In this document: positions 1-11,229 of the stretch, in pieces
Layout: each line of letters starts with the position of its first letter
Numbering within the stretch: position 1 is the stretch's first letter
DNA from: Chara braunii
Taxonomy: Eukaryota > Streptophyta > Charophyceae > Charales > Characeae
Reading direction: 5' to 3'
DNA: 30,000 bases
NCBI GenBank assembly: GCA_003427395.1
Contig: BFEA01000332.1
Coordinates: 399,910-429,909, forward strand
Notes under the pieces: generated by a model
Database searches by the model: none
Told to the model about the DNA's origin: nothing
Seen by the model: only the letters and a program-made list of their open reading frames with translations
Translations under genes and position numbers: made by a program

Positions 1-84
1 AGACAGAGAGAGAGACAGAGAGACAGAGAGAGACAGAGAGAGACAGTCAGAGAGAGAGAGACAGAGAGAGACAGAGAGAGAGAG
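1..84. repeat. GA/GACA-rich simple repeat
   Basis: This is an uninterrupted run of AGAGAG and AGACAG units that ends at TCCGCACACC. It begins at the window edge, so its full length is unknown. No gene is associated with it. Confidence 0.95.
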
Positions 85-332
85 TCCGCACACCCGCTTG
101 CATGCAGCTACACTCTGGTCCGCCAGCCTATTGCTTTCCGATCAGGGCCTACCAGAAAGCAAAATCCACCACCTGGCCTACCTTCGCCTACCCCAAAAAA
201 ACGCGAGGACGTTCTCTTCGAAACACCTCTGGAAATCGGGTTTTCAGAATTAGCTTGTTTTTTCCCGAATAGAACGTAGGATCGAATATAACGTATGTAC
301 ATTATATTCTACTACAACGTGCGTATGTTTTA

Positions 333-425
333 TTATAATTTTGCAATTTTGATTTTTCAAGCATAATAAAAAATATCCGGAAAAAAAAATGCTATACAAA
401 AATGCAATACAAATAACGTTTTTTT
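333..425 (+). repeat. Dispersed AT-rich repeat, copy 1 (other copy about 1917-2003)
   Basis: The segment has a TATAATTTTG-like start, a GATTTTTCAA core, an ATCCGGAAAAAAAAA run and a CTATACAAAAATGCAAT end. The same order occurs at about 1917-2003 with substitutions and small indels, in the same orientation. It is probably a fragment of an old repeat. The flanks (85-332 and 426-618) hold no gene that I can support. Confidence 0.5.
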
Positions 426-618
426 TTTTTTGTTGTTTTTTTTTAATAAAGGCAGCCGGGAATCGGGCCCGGCGTCCCTTATATTTCAATAAGCCAGGAA
501 ACGGGCCTGACATCCCTCACAAGAGGAAGGTGGCCCCATGGAAGGGCCAGACATCACCGGTCAAGCCCTAAGATCGGACCACTGTGTCACTGCAAACCCT
601 AAGATCCCGAAAAAAATA

Positions 619-1248
619 CTAACAAATAGCTGCGAACCCCGATCCTCCAACCCTAATACTGTTTCAACACACGGCAGGTTCGATAACAATAGCTAGTTTC
701 TATGGACCAACAAAACCAACGAGCCAACATAAACCTATTCTCATTACTACCTGCAATCCCAAAAACCTCATTCCTCATAACTGCGAAAGTCAGGTGTCCA
801 ACCCTAGTTTCCACCAACCATAAACTGACAATCACCTACAAAATATCAATCCCACGATCTAACTGTTTTCTTCACATTACAGCATTCCTCGTCCAAAGCT
901 ACCACAATTTCTACAATCGTTGAAAACATAATTCCTATTATCTGCAAAGAATACAAAAGGCGGCATACGTAGAACAAGCCCTAATTTCAACAACAAAGTA
1001 CTAACAATTTACCATTTCTATCGCCAAACCTACAAACTAACAGATAGCTACAAACCCTGATCATCCAACCCTGATACTGTTTCAACACACGACAGGTTTG
1101 ATAACTACAGGTAGTTTCTATTAGCCAACAAAAGCAACAATCATTCAATACATAATCCCTATTGTCTGCGAAGAACAGAAAAGGCAGCAGACGTAGAGCA
1201 AGCCCTAGTTTAAACAACAAAACACTTGACAAATTACTATTTCTATCA
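619..1248 (+). repeat. Imperfect direct duplication (619-1022 and 1035-1248)
   Basis: Block a (about 619-720) matches about 1035-1140. Block b (about 921-1022, containing CCTATT-TCTGC-AAGAA and AGCCCTA) matches about 1148-1248. The first unit carries an extra 200 bp (721-920) between blocks a and b that the second lacks. Several bases differ, so the duplication is old. Small open frames on both strands here are not coding-like. Confidence 0.7.
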
Positions 1249-2050
1249 CAATAACAGCAACTAGTTTCTATAGCAGAAGAAAATCAACAAAGCAGCATAA
1301 CTTGTGCGGTCATCTCCATCGCACTGTGACACTCTATCGTCATGCAGCTCTGGCAAATTTTCGCCGCAGGCCGCCCACAATTGCTCATAGACAGGATAAC
1401 CCCGCAGCATCTCAATGTCAAAGACCGAAGGACTAAGCCCTCGATCAGTTCCATCAGGTGTGAATCAGTCATAAACCATCTGAGACTCTGGCAAATCGCA
1501 ATGCTCGGATCCCGCCCGTCGAACGTTCACACATCTGCCGCCATCCTTCCTCGTTCGAACAGGATTACTAACCCCAATCAGTTGGGACTCGCTCATGGCA
1601 AGGGCTATTGAGACCCTTTTGCAGCGTGTCCCTCTTAGTGCCCACACACTCGATCCCCCACACTCCCACCACCCCAGCAACAAGCTCTGGTTCGGCACCA
1701 CCATCTTTTTGACAGCACCCGTGCGATCCCCCGTTGCCCAAGCATCACCCCCGACGGCGCTGACACTGAAACAGTGCAGCAACATAAAAAAAAATTAGAA
1801 ACGGGCGCCTTGTGCCTAACGCCCCGGCCAACTTACTCAACGAGCGTCTTGTCGAAATTCACAAGCAAATTGGAGGGAAAAAATAAAAACGAGGATGAGA
1901 ATATTTTTTATTGATTTGTTTATAATTTCGATTTTCAAAAAACTTTATTAAAAAATCCGAAAAAAAAAGTATGTTATACAAAATTGCAATGAAAACAACT
2001 TTTGCCTGAGGGGGTATGGTCCCGTTCGCAATCGGATAGGAGTGTGGCCG
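1249..2050. other. No gene recognised
   Basis: Short overlapping open frames exist on both strands (about 1342-1611 +, 1465-1785 -). Neither shows a recognisable domain, and they overlap each other. The second copy of the AT-rich dispersed repeat lies at about 1917-2003. Confidence 0.5.
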
Positions 2051-2380
2051 ATTAAGAGGGGTAAAGCAGTGATTCTGATTGAACGTGATTTTTGGCGGCA
2101 ACTTAGACTTCAGTCTGCAGTTCTGGTGTGAAACCTCACCTTGGTTCTTGAAGAGGACCCAGAAGTGGGGCTAGCTCGGATGGCACTTCTCCATGATGAG
2201 TACTCTTTGCTATATATGGATAGTAGCCCATAGTACTCATTGCACTTTGTTTTTCCACTTCGCCGCTTGCCGCACACGCCAGGCTGAGTGGTACGTTCCT
2301 GCACGGTGAGCGACAAGTTGTGAGTTTTCATCTGGCGGTTTTTACCCGTCCCACGAGGAAAAAACGTCATTTTCAGGGCT
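2051..2380 (+). repeat. 330-bp dispersed repeat, copy 1 (second copy 16126-16460)
   Basis: From ATTAAGAGG to TTTTCAGGGCT this segment is nearly identical to 16126-16460, in the same orientation, with scattered single-base differences. It contains a TATATATGG motif. Read on the - strand, one open frame (2110-2409) crosses most of it, but it shows no known domain. At 16.1 kb the same sequence lies between two 137-bp direct repeats; here those repeats are absent. It may be the internal part of a small retroelement. Confidence 0.85.
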
Positions 2381-4858
2381 AGGGAAGTACCCGAATCAGA
2401 GGGGAACAAAGGGAAGGGACCTAGTAGGGAATGGGATCACCCTGGGCGGGAGGGAGCTTGCGTTCAAAGGTTGATTTTACTATTTAAAGTTTAGTGTCGA
2501 AGAACGATACCTCTTACTTGAGCATCTGGGTGTGCTCTACGGGCGACGGGTTTGCCTTGCGGTAAAGGTTTACTCGTGGTCGTGTATGCGCGACGCATCA
2601 GGTAGTACGAGGAGTACGGCATGTAGCGCCGGTATACGGAGTTTTTCTAACGTACGAATAATAGGTTAAGGGTATCTGACTCTAAAACAAGTCGGGTTCA
2701 GGAATCGGTAGCAAAAAGACCTAATGACTAAAAAAATTTAGGGTATGGAAGTGCGGGATCGAGCACTTGAGCGAACGAATTGAGATATAACTAGACTAAG
2801 GTGAACCGGTTAGGTCTTTTCGAGGGATCTCTCAGCGGTCGGCTTAGGCGGGCCGCAAGGCGTTGGTTTTCTCGTTAGGAGCAAGGCGATTAGGGGAAGA
2901 TAGGAATCCTCGGAAGCGGCGATACTAGACGATAGAAGAACGTATGGGAACCATCGTCGGAGCAGGTTGGGAGCCTTCCCTCAAGGCTAGGATGTGGGGC
3001 ATCGGACTCGCGATAGAAGGGAGAGGGAAACTGATGGGAGCGAGGGGAGTTTGGCTGCTACTCCTTGAGACTTAGAGGGACGGGGAGTTGGGAATAAGCT
3101 AGGGAGGATTCTTCGGTTGGAAGGAATGAAGTAAGTTCCTAGAATTTCGAAGTTTCTTATGACGATCGAAGAAGGCAAGCCATTGGAAGAATAGTAGATA
3201 AGGGGGTCGAACGAGCGATGGCGTTTCGTGCCCTAAGGAAGAGGGCGAAACGATTTTGAAGGAAGAGTTTTTTGGATACTACGTGAAGTGTGTCAGTCTT
3301 CTCGAAGCTTGGGAACGTGGGGATGTCGAGTTTTCAATCTCGATCTTTTTCGCTTTCGCCTCTTCGTTTCCTCTTTAAATGAAAGGGCCTGGATCTATCG
3401 TTCGATCAGCGCGAGTCGAATCGAAGAGAGATCAGTCGCCTGTGAAGTTGTTTTTTCGGTGCGATTCAATCCGAGGCCGACGCTCCTTGTTTCGGAGTGG
3501 TTGTACTCAGCGAGCGCTCTGGGCCACATCGGATGCATCGGCGAGATTAAGTTGTGGGTGGTTCGTTGTCTACCCGAAGTTTCAACATCAGTTTCGAATC
3601 TCATCGGATGCGGCTTGATCCATTTCGACTCGTTGCTCATCAATGCGCTTAGGACCAAGTAGGGTTGGTTGGTTGCTCGACGCGGTTCGTGGCGAAGCGT
3701 CCTCATTGCTTATTCGGCGTGCTTCGAAAGGCTCGACTCTCATCGGCGCGCATCATCCTCGTCGATTGTTCGGCGCGCTTTAGGGATTGACACTCAACTC
3801 GATCTTATTTCGGTTTGTAGAGAAGCGCGCTTCGGTCGAACTGAGTTTGACACCCATTAGCGCGCTTGAACCGAATGAGTCCTATCAGTTGTTCGTCGTG
3901 CTTTGATCGTGATCGGATCGAATGATCGTTGACACTCTCACGATCTAAGCTGACTTGTTCGTCATCGGCTCGCTTGCAGTACTGCGCCGACTTCCTGCTT
4001 TCATCGCGAGGTACTTAGGATGTATCCGGCCGCGATTACGATGGTAGTTTGAATCTATCTGCAATTACGGCCCGGATCGGCCTAAAGAAGAAGTCTTGGC
4101 ATTACTGATCTGAATTCCTAACAACGCCCTGCTAATCTTCTAGTAGGGTGCAATTATTCTCTTTAGAACATTTTGCCTTTCTTCGTGCATCTTGCGTTTA
4201 TCAGGATACCATTAATTCAAATTATTCATAAAACTGCGAACCTTGCCTTTAGTCACCGCTTCTTCTTGCTAACTGAGCCAGGGGCGAGGTTGGCGACGAT
4301 TCAAATCCGACTGTCTAAAGTTTTGATTTTGGAAAACTCTCTCCTCTTCTCCTATTTGGCTCGAGGATCCGTTAACCCTTTTGCCTTCGCTCTCTCTCTC
4401 TTCTCCTCTCTAGCTCTTGCCCTTAACACATTATGAGTATGTGCTCCTCCATGTTTTCCCGACCGATTGCTAATCATCTCGCCTCCTCTTCGACTCCATT
4501 TTTTCTGACGGCGAATCTAGTACTACGGGTGAAGTTATGAAAGGCAAGGAGGGGGAAGGAACTAGTAAGCAAGTGGATTCGAAGAGAAAGGAATGACAGG
4601 GAGATCGATTTGAGGGAGGTACGCACGCTTCGGTTCTAATTTCAGTAGTTCAAAACGGGAGGCGACCGCTTCCTTGAAGGGATGTATTCGGAGTGGAGTA
4701 AGCGAAGGGGGTAGGTCGCAAACGTGGACCCTGATTCAGTGATTGTGAAAGGAAGTGTCTAAGGACGATTAGAGAAGGAGGAGAGTTTTCACCTAGGAGA
4801 AAGGAACAAGGGAAATCTAAGGGAAGGGGGAACGAGGGGGAGAGGTTTCAATTTCAGA
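2381..4858. other. Long stretch without a recognisable gene; CGA-rich part 3280-4100
   Basis: The sequence is purine-rich around 2400-3300, then rich in CG dinucleotides and TCGA-like words from about 3280 to 4100. In that part, GGCGCGCTT-like words recur (about 3720, 3775, 3825, 3860), suggesting a diverged minisatellite. Open frames of 60-124 codons occur on both strands over the same bases (for example 3288-3662 + and 3395-3706 -). That pattern is compositional and not evidence of a gene. I see no promoter, RNA gene or known domain. Confidence 0.5.
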
Positions 4859-5191
4859 ATGATGATGGGTTTGGCTTTTGCAGTAGGAGGAGGAATGAGG
4901 GATTGGAGTACTGTGGTCCCACGATCGACAAATGACGTTTATGGTGATGAGGCAGGAGAAGTCCTGGTTAAGGAATTGGAGGGATTGAGCGTGGTTGAGG
5001 ATGGAATGAACGCCAATCTTGTTTTTGATCCAGAATTGAGCATCGTCTGGATTTTGGACAGATCGAATGGAACCCTGCTGTCTCTCAAAAGGTCCAACAT
5101 CTTTCAGAATTGGAGCAAGGAGAAGTTGAGGGCGAGTTTCAGAAGGGATCACAGACTTGAATCAAGAAAAGGGCTAAGACGTCTTGTTTGA
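4859..5191 (+). CDS. Unrecognised open frame, 110 codons, possibly the 5' part of one broken gene
   Basis: I do not recognise this protein. It begins with three Met codons and has a mixed, protein-like composition with alternating acidic and hydrophobic stretches. It has no signal peptide and no obvious membrane segment. It ends in TGA and overlaps the next open frame (5184-6029), which is in another frame. The two together could be one protein split by a frameshift of about 380 residues. Against this, the strand is purine-rich, which lengthens open frames on the opposite strand by chance, and no homologous motif is visible. It may be a decayed transposon-derived or host coding segment. Confidence 0.25.
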   Translation: MMMGLAFAVGGGMRDWSTVVPRSTNDVYGDEAGEVLVKELEGLSVVEDGMNANLVFDPELSIVWILDRSNGTLLSLKRSNIFQNWSKEKLRASFRRDHRLESRKGLRRLV

Positions 5192-6029
5192 ATATTTTAA
5201 TCGAAATGCTTTCTGTGTTGTTGAAAGGATAAGTGGAAGAGAAAAACTTTGGGTGATTGAAATAGGAGTAGTGGAAATAATGCCAGACCACTGGATTCTC
5301 GGTGAGTTGCTGGCAGGATTTGCCGTGGCAAGAATATTTGGAAAGACAGTCGATGAACTGGAAGAAGTTGAGTTTGGTTTTGTAAGAGAACCCTGTGAGG
5401 CTGAATCCAAGGCATGGAAGGGGAGAGGAAGGTGGGAATTTGTGGCGCTTGGAATAGTAATTGCCTTTGCAGGGAATTCAAAGAATGGGTTGGTCTCGAA
5501 CCTTCTGAAGGGAATGGAGGCGACTGAATGGCATGAATGCGGTATCTCACAAATCAAGGAGCTTACCGCGAAAACCTTGAGGGAAGCTACGAAGGAAGAA
5601 AGGACGACACTGCGAATGGAGGATCTTTTCAAATTCGGTGAGGGGACTTGGATTACGAGCATAGGATGTAAGAGGCTAGAGATAGATTTTAACTCCATGT
5701 TTGCTGGTGGAGGTGGTGCGAGGTTGAACTTCGTTGTTTCATGGCGATCGGTGACCCGGCGCCTCGTTCCAAACAAGCGCCCAGTCTTCATCCCTCTTCC
5801 AACCACGATGGAGCAGGGTGAGGAGGACCGCGGAGGACCTAGACGAGGAAAGCGCTCAAGTCCCGAGCAAAATCGCTCTCCTCATCGAAGACCAAGTTTC
5901 CCTAACTCGCCTCCTGACTCGGACGTTACCTTGATGTATCATGGGTCTCCGCGGCTTCACTTACCACTTGGCTCTCGAGTTTTTTTCTGTCGCTCAAGAC
6001 TAGACTCGCTTCCTCCTATAGGAAGTTGA
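5184..6029 (+). CDS. Unrecognised open frame of 281 codons (first ATG about 5280)
   Basis: This is the longest open frame in the window outside the retrotransposon. It opens with TTG; the first ATG is about 30 codons in, giving roughly 250 residues. The first 190 residues look protein-like, with clustered W/E/K residues and a short hydrophobic segment (near VALGIVIAF). The last 90 are Arg/Pro/Ser-rich, as expected for non-coding read-through. It overlaps the preceding open frame by a few bases in a different frame. A 210-codon antisense frame over the same bases is explained by the pyrimidine-rich complement. I assign no function. Confidence 0.3.
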   Translation: MFEYFNRNAFCVVERISGREKLWVIEIGVVEIMPDHWILGELLAGFAVARIFGKTVDELEEVEFGFVREPCEAESKAWKGRGRWEFVALGIVIAFAGNSKNGLVSNLLKGMEATEWHECGISQIKELTAKTLREATKEERTTLRMEDLFKFGEGTWITSIGCKRLEIDFNSMFAGGGGARLNFVVSWRSVTRRLVPNKRPVFIPLPTTMEQGEEDRGGPRRGKRSSPEQNRSPHRRPSFPNSPPDSDVTLMYHGSPRLHLPLGSRVFFCRSRLDSLPPIGS

Positions 6030-6922
6030 ACTCTAGATGTCTTTTTGGATGCAGTAGTATGAATTTTTTTTTACGAAAAAATGCAGTTTGTCAATTCCTT
6101 GCAAGAGATGGGGGCAAGAGAAAAGGGGAAAGGGAGAAGAGAGAAGAAAGGAGAAGGGAAAGAAGGAGAGGAGGAAGGAAGAAGGAAAGAAGGAGGGCGA
6201 GTAGGGAGGATGGGGAGAAGAGGAGTAAACTTAGGACTGAATACCAGACTAAGCTTTATCGGGAACCTAAAATCTTTCTGCCTTCCTTTAAACCAGAATT
6301 GACTATTAGAAGTAGAATGAGTTCACCTCAAATGGACTGAAGAGAGCATCATGCTCGATTGGGTTACCTGAGTGATAAGTCTGCTAATTGTTTTTAATCT
6401 GCCTAAATTGATGAACCAGCAAGATACGAAGCCGCCCTAAGTCTCTAATTAAAATTATTGGAAACATCTCGGTTTGGATTCCCCTACAAATGCAAGAATG
6501 GACACTTATTTTTTCTTGAAATTTTGCAAAAATTATGGGAATGTGTTTTCATACCAGATAATGCAATTACTTCAAGATCAAGGGCACTTTATTTTGAAAT
6601 ATTCAAGGAATGTATCTTTCCTAAATCAAACTCTTTGACGTTTGTCTATTCGAACCCCACCTTTGTTAAACTAGAACCACTTAGGGTCATCAACTTAACT
6701 TCCTTACTTAGATCTGCCTATTTTTGTCATTTGCCTCTTAGACAAGGGATTAAAATAATTATTATTATCTTCCTATCTTTAGAGATAAGGAGTTTACGGC
6801 CCCTCATCCTCACAGGGATAAGGCCTTTATTTTGGGCCCATCACACCCTCATTTAAAGACTACACCTCAGTTATCATACAAAAAAAATAAAATAAAAAAA
6901 AAATAAAATTACCATCTTTTAA
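6030..6922. other. Purine-rich tract and AT-rich sequence, no clear gene
   Basis: About 6108-6230 is an almost pure G/A tract (GGAAG, GAGAAG units). From 6430 the sequence becomes AT-rich. An open frame at 6458-6856 (132 codons) has no recognisable domain. A/T runs at 6880-6910 precede the candidate first exon of the retrotransposon gag gene. Confidence 0.5.
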
Positions 6923-7002
6923 ATGGACAAAGCAGTCTTGACCTACGACTATAGCGCAGGAAACGAGCAGTTCACTAAGGGTAAATTCGAACATTTATGC
7001 AG
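6923..7002 (+). CDS. Candidate first coding exon of the gag-like gene
   Basis: An ATG opens 26 codons (beginning MDKAVLTYDY) that end in phase 2 at AG followed by a strong donor-like GTAAGG (7003-7008). The frame closes at once with TAA if it is not spliced. The segment lies just upstream of the duplicated part of the element and occurs once, as expected if the duplication began inside the following intron. The matching acceptor is uncertain: AAATAG at 8246 puts the next segment out of the best frame, and TTAAG near 8317 would keep it. Whether this exon belongs to the retrotransposon is an inference. Confidence 0.35.
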
Positions 7003-7721
7003 GTAAGGATAAAAATTTTATTGCATTGTTTGCACATACCAACTCCCATTTCAGTTCAGGTCACCGGTTATTCTAACAACGTCAACCAATCTCAAGGGTC
7101 CCAGGGGAATACACTTTGCCTAAATATTTAAACCTCGCTCCCTCGCGCTTCCTGAAACACAGGTTGATCGAAAAAAACTCTTAGGCAAAAAAATTCAAAC
7201 TCGATCGTATGATATATGTTTTTTCCTCTGTCGGTCATGCTGAGAAAAAGATAAGGAATTCGGCTTCTTCACTAATAAAGAATTACTTAGACTTGGCTCT
7301 AAAAAACAAAATAAAAAAGGAGGGGGGGGGGGGGGGGGAGAAAGAGAGAGAAGAGAAAGAGAGGGGGGCAGGGGGAGGAGACTTTCATAGTAATCCATGA
7401 ACAAAGGATGAGTTTTTCCATTACACCAATAACCGGATAAAAAAAATATACCTTTTATTTACCCCATGATCATTGTTTTATAAAACCACTATTTTTCATA
7501 GTAATCCTTTTTCATCCGAGTCTTGAACCAAAAAAGAGAAAACCCGTCAAAAAACAAAATAAAAAAAATCAAACTTGGACCAATTACTACTTGATTCGTC
7601 CATACCTCAAGAAGAAGGAAAGAGGGAAGCAAAAAGAAAAGAGGAGGAAAAAGGAAAGCAAGGATTGTGAGAATCTATAACTTGGACTATTTTTTATCAC
7701 ATATTAAACATTGTTATTATC

Positions 7722-7753
<32 letters not shown>

Positions 7754-8245
7754 ACTGTAAAACCAGGATAATCAGTCTGCGTATTTACCGAAACCTTTTT
7801 CGGAATGAGAAATTTGTCCAAATATTTCTCGCTTAATTGGCAAGATATCTCCTTATAATCACCCAAGTCTTCACGGATCCCCAATTTTCATAGTTGAGAA
7901 AGGAGGAAAAGAAGAGGAAGAAGGGGATGGGAGAAAGAGAAGAAGAGTAAGTCTAGTACTTCCTTTTTTTTTTTTTTTCTCTCCCTCTCTTTCTCTATCT
8001 TACCTCTTCATCTACCTCCTCTTTTCTCTTCTCCTCTCTCTCTCTCCCTCTCTCTCTCTCCCTCTCTCTACCTTTTTCTCTCTTTCTCTCTTCCCCTCCC
8101 TCTCTATCTATGATTGCTCTTTAAGAGAAGATATTTATTACATTCTCCTATACGCTAAAAAAAAAAAAAAAAAAAAAAAAAAGTGGGAGGGGGAATGCTT
8201 ACAGAAGGCCACTTACACAAGGATCTATTTCATTGCTTTCAAATA
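7003..8245 (+). other. Candidate intron/5' region with G17, poly(A) and pyrimidine tracts
   Basis: There is no coding frame I can support. The stretch holds a G17 run (7322-7338) inside a G/A-rich tract (7318-7380), an A28 run (7725-7752), a CT-rich tract (about 7966-8111) and an A26 run (8157-8182). The last two are also present in copy B (10855-11028 and 11073-11094). Similarity to copy B starts at about 7830. Confidence 0.6.
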
Positions 8246-8653
8246 GGATGCAATTCAGAAATAGCATTTTTTAGAACTCAAAAGCCGGCTGCCCTATTTT
8301 CAAACTCATTGATTAAGGATCAAACCTACCGCGCTTCACACTCCTACGTCAAACCGCAAAAGGACCAACCCGCGCGGAAACAAGGACGCCGACTCGGAAA
8401 GAAGTTTTCGTAAAGACGTACCCTTTAAGGGGACCTAGAAATCAGGCCAATTTATTCAGTATCAAACGGCCAAGGATATACCCTAGATATATATTGGGAC
8501 TATTGGTAGGACGAAACGGAATCGTGGGCCCAACCTACCTCGAAGAACAAATGTGGAATTTTAAACCAGCTCTGTGCCAGTATTAAAAAAAAAAAAAAAA
8601 AAAAGAGACGAAAACATCCTAAACTATTTTCTTGTTGATTTTTTATTTTCCAG

Positions 8654-9447
8654 ATGGATACCTTCACAAAAGCTTTTGTCAAATCCAGGGGAATTGATTT
8701 TTTCGTGGGCACCACGGTCAAGGTCTTTTGTAATACCCCTGTTGAGGATTACTACCTTGCTTTAGTTCTAAAGAACCTTTCAGAACCAGGAACAAACCTG
8801 GAGGAGGTCTTTTTGGAGGTAAAGAGAAGTGACAATGTTGAACCACCTTTCCCTGCTTCCATTATTATTATTAAGGTTAACGTACCTTCGGAGAGATCTA
8901 GCAAGGGGAAGGAACATATCATCGACATGGACAATGATCAACTTTCAGAAAACGATATCGAAACCTCAGTTCAAAGGACTGCTCTCAAGAGGAGACGTAA
9001 GCCCAGCTATCTCAGAAGAAGTCATTCGAGTAACCACTTCGACTTAGACAGTGAGGAACTCGACATGGATGATTTGAATTCAGCAGATGAAGCAAGGATC
9101 AATTAAATGTTTCTTAAGATAATTTAGGAGCTAAACCCTAAATGTGAAGTTGCAACAATAGAGGTTGATTGGTTGCATCAGATCTACCAAGCTCCTCCTT
9201 GGAGCAGACATATAGATCTGATTATTAGAGCCAAGATGGTTCATTTGACCTACACCCAATATGGGGCAAAAAAGGATGAGGCTAAGGCCTTCACTCACGA
9301 TACTAACCGCATTGTTAGACAATTGTGTGACTCTTTGTGCCCCCGAAGGTCAGAAATGGTTAACCAAAACACAATTATTCACCTCTGTAAAGGCATTACC
9401 AAAGATCCTCAGAGCTTGGAGTGACAAAGACTACAAGGCAGCAAAAA

Positions 9448-9448
<1 letters not shown>
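8654..9448 (+). pseudogene. Gag-like ORF1 of the DIRS-like element, copy A (main exon)
   Basis: The first ORF of DIRS-type elements encodes a nucleic-acid-binding, capsid-like protein. Here ATG follows an acceptor-like TTTATTTTCCAG exactly. The first 150 codons are open: a mixed N-terminal half, then a basic KRRRKPSYLRR patch and a Ser/Asp-rich acidic stretch. After a TAA (where copy B reads on) and a TAG shared with copy B, the frame continues through VDWLHQIYQAPPWSRHIDL. Two single-base losses near 9346-9356 then shift it to the frame that ends KDYKAAKR at a GT donor. The call rests on position, composition and the link to RT; no zinc knuckle is visible. Confidence 0.65.
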
Positions 9449-9481
<33 letters not shown>

Positions 9482-9693
9482 CACACCCTAAGGGGCATTT
9501 TATCAAGCCCCCCGACTTTTTCTGGAAGGTGCTAATGCAATTATCTTTGCGTATTATGAAAAATCATTCAAGATTGAAGGGGTTTTCTTAGGGCAATCAT
9601 CTCTGCCCGCCGGCCTTTTCCGGTAGAAGACCTACGATTACTCACTTCAAGAAAAACAAACTAATCCTAAGCAAAATTTTCATCTTATTGCAG
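9449..9693 (+). other. Intron in gag-like gene, copy A
   Basis: The donor AAG|GTAAAA leads straight into an A28 run, and the acceptor is TTATTGCAG. The exon before ends in phase 2; joining to GCAATCAACAG restores Arg and continues in a Gln/Lys-rich frame for 36 codons to a stop. The copy B counterpart (12363-12611) has the same sites and phase. The interior has no open frame. Confidence 0.65.
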
Positions 9694-9805
9694 GCAATCA
9701 ACAGACCAGTTCCACAAGAGGGACAAGAACCAGCAACATTCCAAGCAAAATTTCAAGTACCAGGACTTCAAGAGGCACGATGGAAGGAGGTCGTATAAGG
9801 GCTAA
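9694..9805 (+). CDS. C-terminal exon of gag-like ORF1, copy A
   Basis: The 36 codons are rich in Gln, Lys, His and Arg (QSTDQFHKRDKNQQHSKQ, then RHDGRRSYKG) and end in TAA at 9803-9805. The basic, low-complexity tail fits the nucleic-acid-binding end of a gag protein. The frame is intact in both copies although the alternatives are not, which supports real splicing. Its last 26 bases overlap the start of the RT gene (ATG at 9780) in another frame. Confidence 0.6.
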
Positions 9806-10720
9806 GCAACTACCACCTATCAAACGATTGATTTCCTTAATTAATCCTTCTCCCTCCCCTACCGAAGCTGCATGCGCCTTATTATCAATAACCCAAGAAT
9901 GACTCAACCAACCTGAAGATTTCAAGGCCGCATCACTCTCAGAAAGATGAAGCGAATGGAACGAATTGTTGGAAGGATCCAACAGGAAGGATTCAAAGGA
10001 TGTCCTCAATTGGATCAAGAACGGGGTCGTTTTGAAGTTTGAAGGAACTCTTCACACCGAACCTTCTAAGATCGAGGAGGTTTGGAGGATGGTTAGGAGT
10101 TTGATGGCTACTCAGGAATTTAAGGATGCCCTGGGAGAGGAGAAACCACCCCCAGCCTGTTTTAATAACTATGACTTACACATTGAGGATAAAATCTTCA
10201 CCAATTCTACGCTGGAAGGATTACTTAGCCAAGGAGTAATTCGTGAGATCTCATCGCCAATTGTCATTAGCCCGATCTTTGTAATCAAAAGTTCTCTCAA
10301 AAAATGATTTATTATGGATCTAAGATTTGTCAACCCTTTTATCTCTTTTCCCTAATTTCACTATGAGTCAATTTCAGATGTGTCAGCTGCATGTTTTTCC
10401 AATCCTATCTCAGACTTCATAACTACTTACGATATTAAGAATGGATACTCTCATATAAAGGTTAACAAGAAGTTCAGGGACTACCTGACTTTCGAATGAA
10501 AGAATAAAACTTTCCATTTCACTACTCTCTGCTTTAGAATATCCTCAACTTGTTGGATTTTCACCACCGTAATGCAAGAACTCATGACAACCCTCAGGAT
10601 AAGATCCATGTGCATTTTCTCCTACATTGATGACTCGCCCCTAATTCAAAGAACCTATCTTTGCAGTCTCTGGTAATCTTTCATCTTTACCTGCCTCCTT
10701 CACAAGTTGGGCTTCTTTCT
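9780..10720 (+). pseudogene. Reverse transcriptase gene of DIRS-like element, copy A (3'-truncated)
   Basis: This is the N-terminal region and RT palm domain. ATG lies inside the gag 3' end. Visible RT features are the FIMDLRFVN block, the first catalytic Asp in TTYDIKNGYSHIK, the FExKNKTFHFTTL-CF block and a complete YIDD (Asp codons 10629-10634). The frame carries TGA at Trp positions (9900, 9948, 10497), TGA for Arg at 10305, a TAA for Lys shortly after and a TAA after CSLW. The gene is cut at 10720, after the YIDD block, by the duplication junction, so RNase H is missing. It cannot be functional. Confidence 0.85.
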
Positions 10721-11229
10721 AGCTTAATTGGCAAAATATCTCCTTGTAATCACCCAAGTCTTCGCGGATCCCCAATTTTCAAAGGTGAGAAAGGAGAAAA
10801 AGAAGAGGAAGAAGGGAATGGGAGAAAGAGAAGAAGAGGAAGTCCAGTACTTCCCTTTTTTTTTCTCTCTCTCCCTCTCTTTCTCTATCCCACCTCTTCA
10901 TCTACCTCATTTTTTCTCTTCCTCTCTCTCTCTCTCTTCCTCTCTCTCTCCCTCTCTCTATCTTTCTCTCTCTCCCTCTCTCTATCTTTCTCTCTCTTTC
11001 TCTCTCTTCCCCTCCCTCTCTATCTCTGATTATTCTTTAAGAGCAGATATTTATTTCATTCTCCGATACGTTAAAAAAAAAAAAAAAAAAAAAAGGAGAG
11101 TGGGAGGAGGAATGCTTACAGAAGGCCACTTACACAAGGATTTATTTTTTTCCTTTCAAATAGGATGCAATTCAGAAAGAACGTTTTTTAGGACTCAAGA
11201 GCCAGCTACCCTGTTTTGAAACTCATTGA

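Larger units (their letters stand above)
7830..10720 (+). repeat. Tandem duplication of retroelement 5' half, copy A
   Basis: From GCTTAATTGGCAAGATATC this segment matches 10721-13643 throughout. It covers the CT tract, poly(A) tracts, the gag-like gene, its intron and RT as far as the residues after YIDD. The right end, in RT, is joined directly to the left end of copy B. The sequence TTTCT lies at both original breakpoints and at the junction. The copies differ by scattered substitutions and short indels, so the event is old. Confidence 0.95.

Noticed and set aside
3280-4100. CpG island with a promoter and gene
   Set aside because: CG-rich words recur like a diverged minisatellite. No open frame with a domain or splice structure follows.
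5174-5806. 210-codon - strand open frame
   Set aside because: The strand is pyrimidine-rich, so stop codons are rare by composition. The peptide is Ser/Pro/Leu-rich and no motif is visible.
10661-11219. Two long + strand frames over the CT-rich tract
   Set aside because: They are low-complexity peptides (SLSLSL-type) from the pyrimidine tract, crossing the duplication junction.
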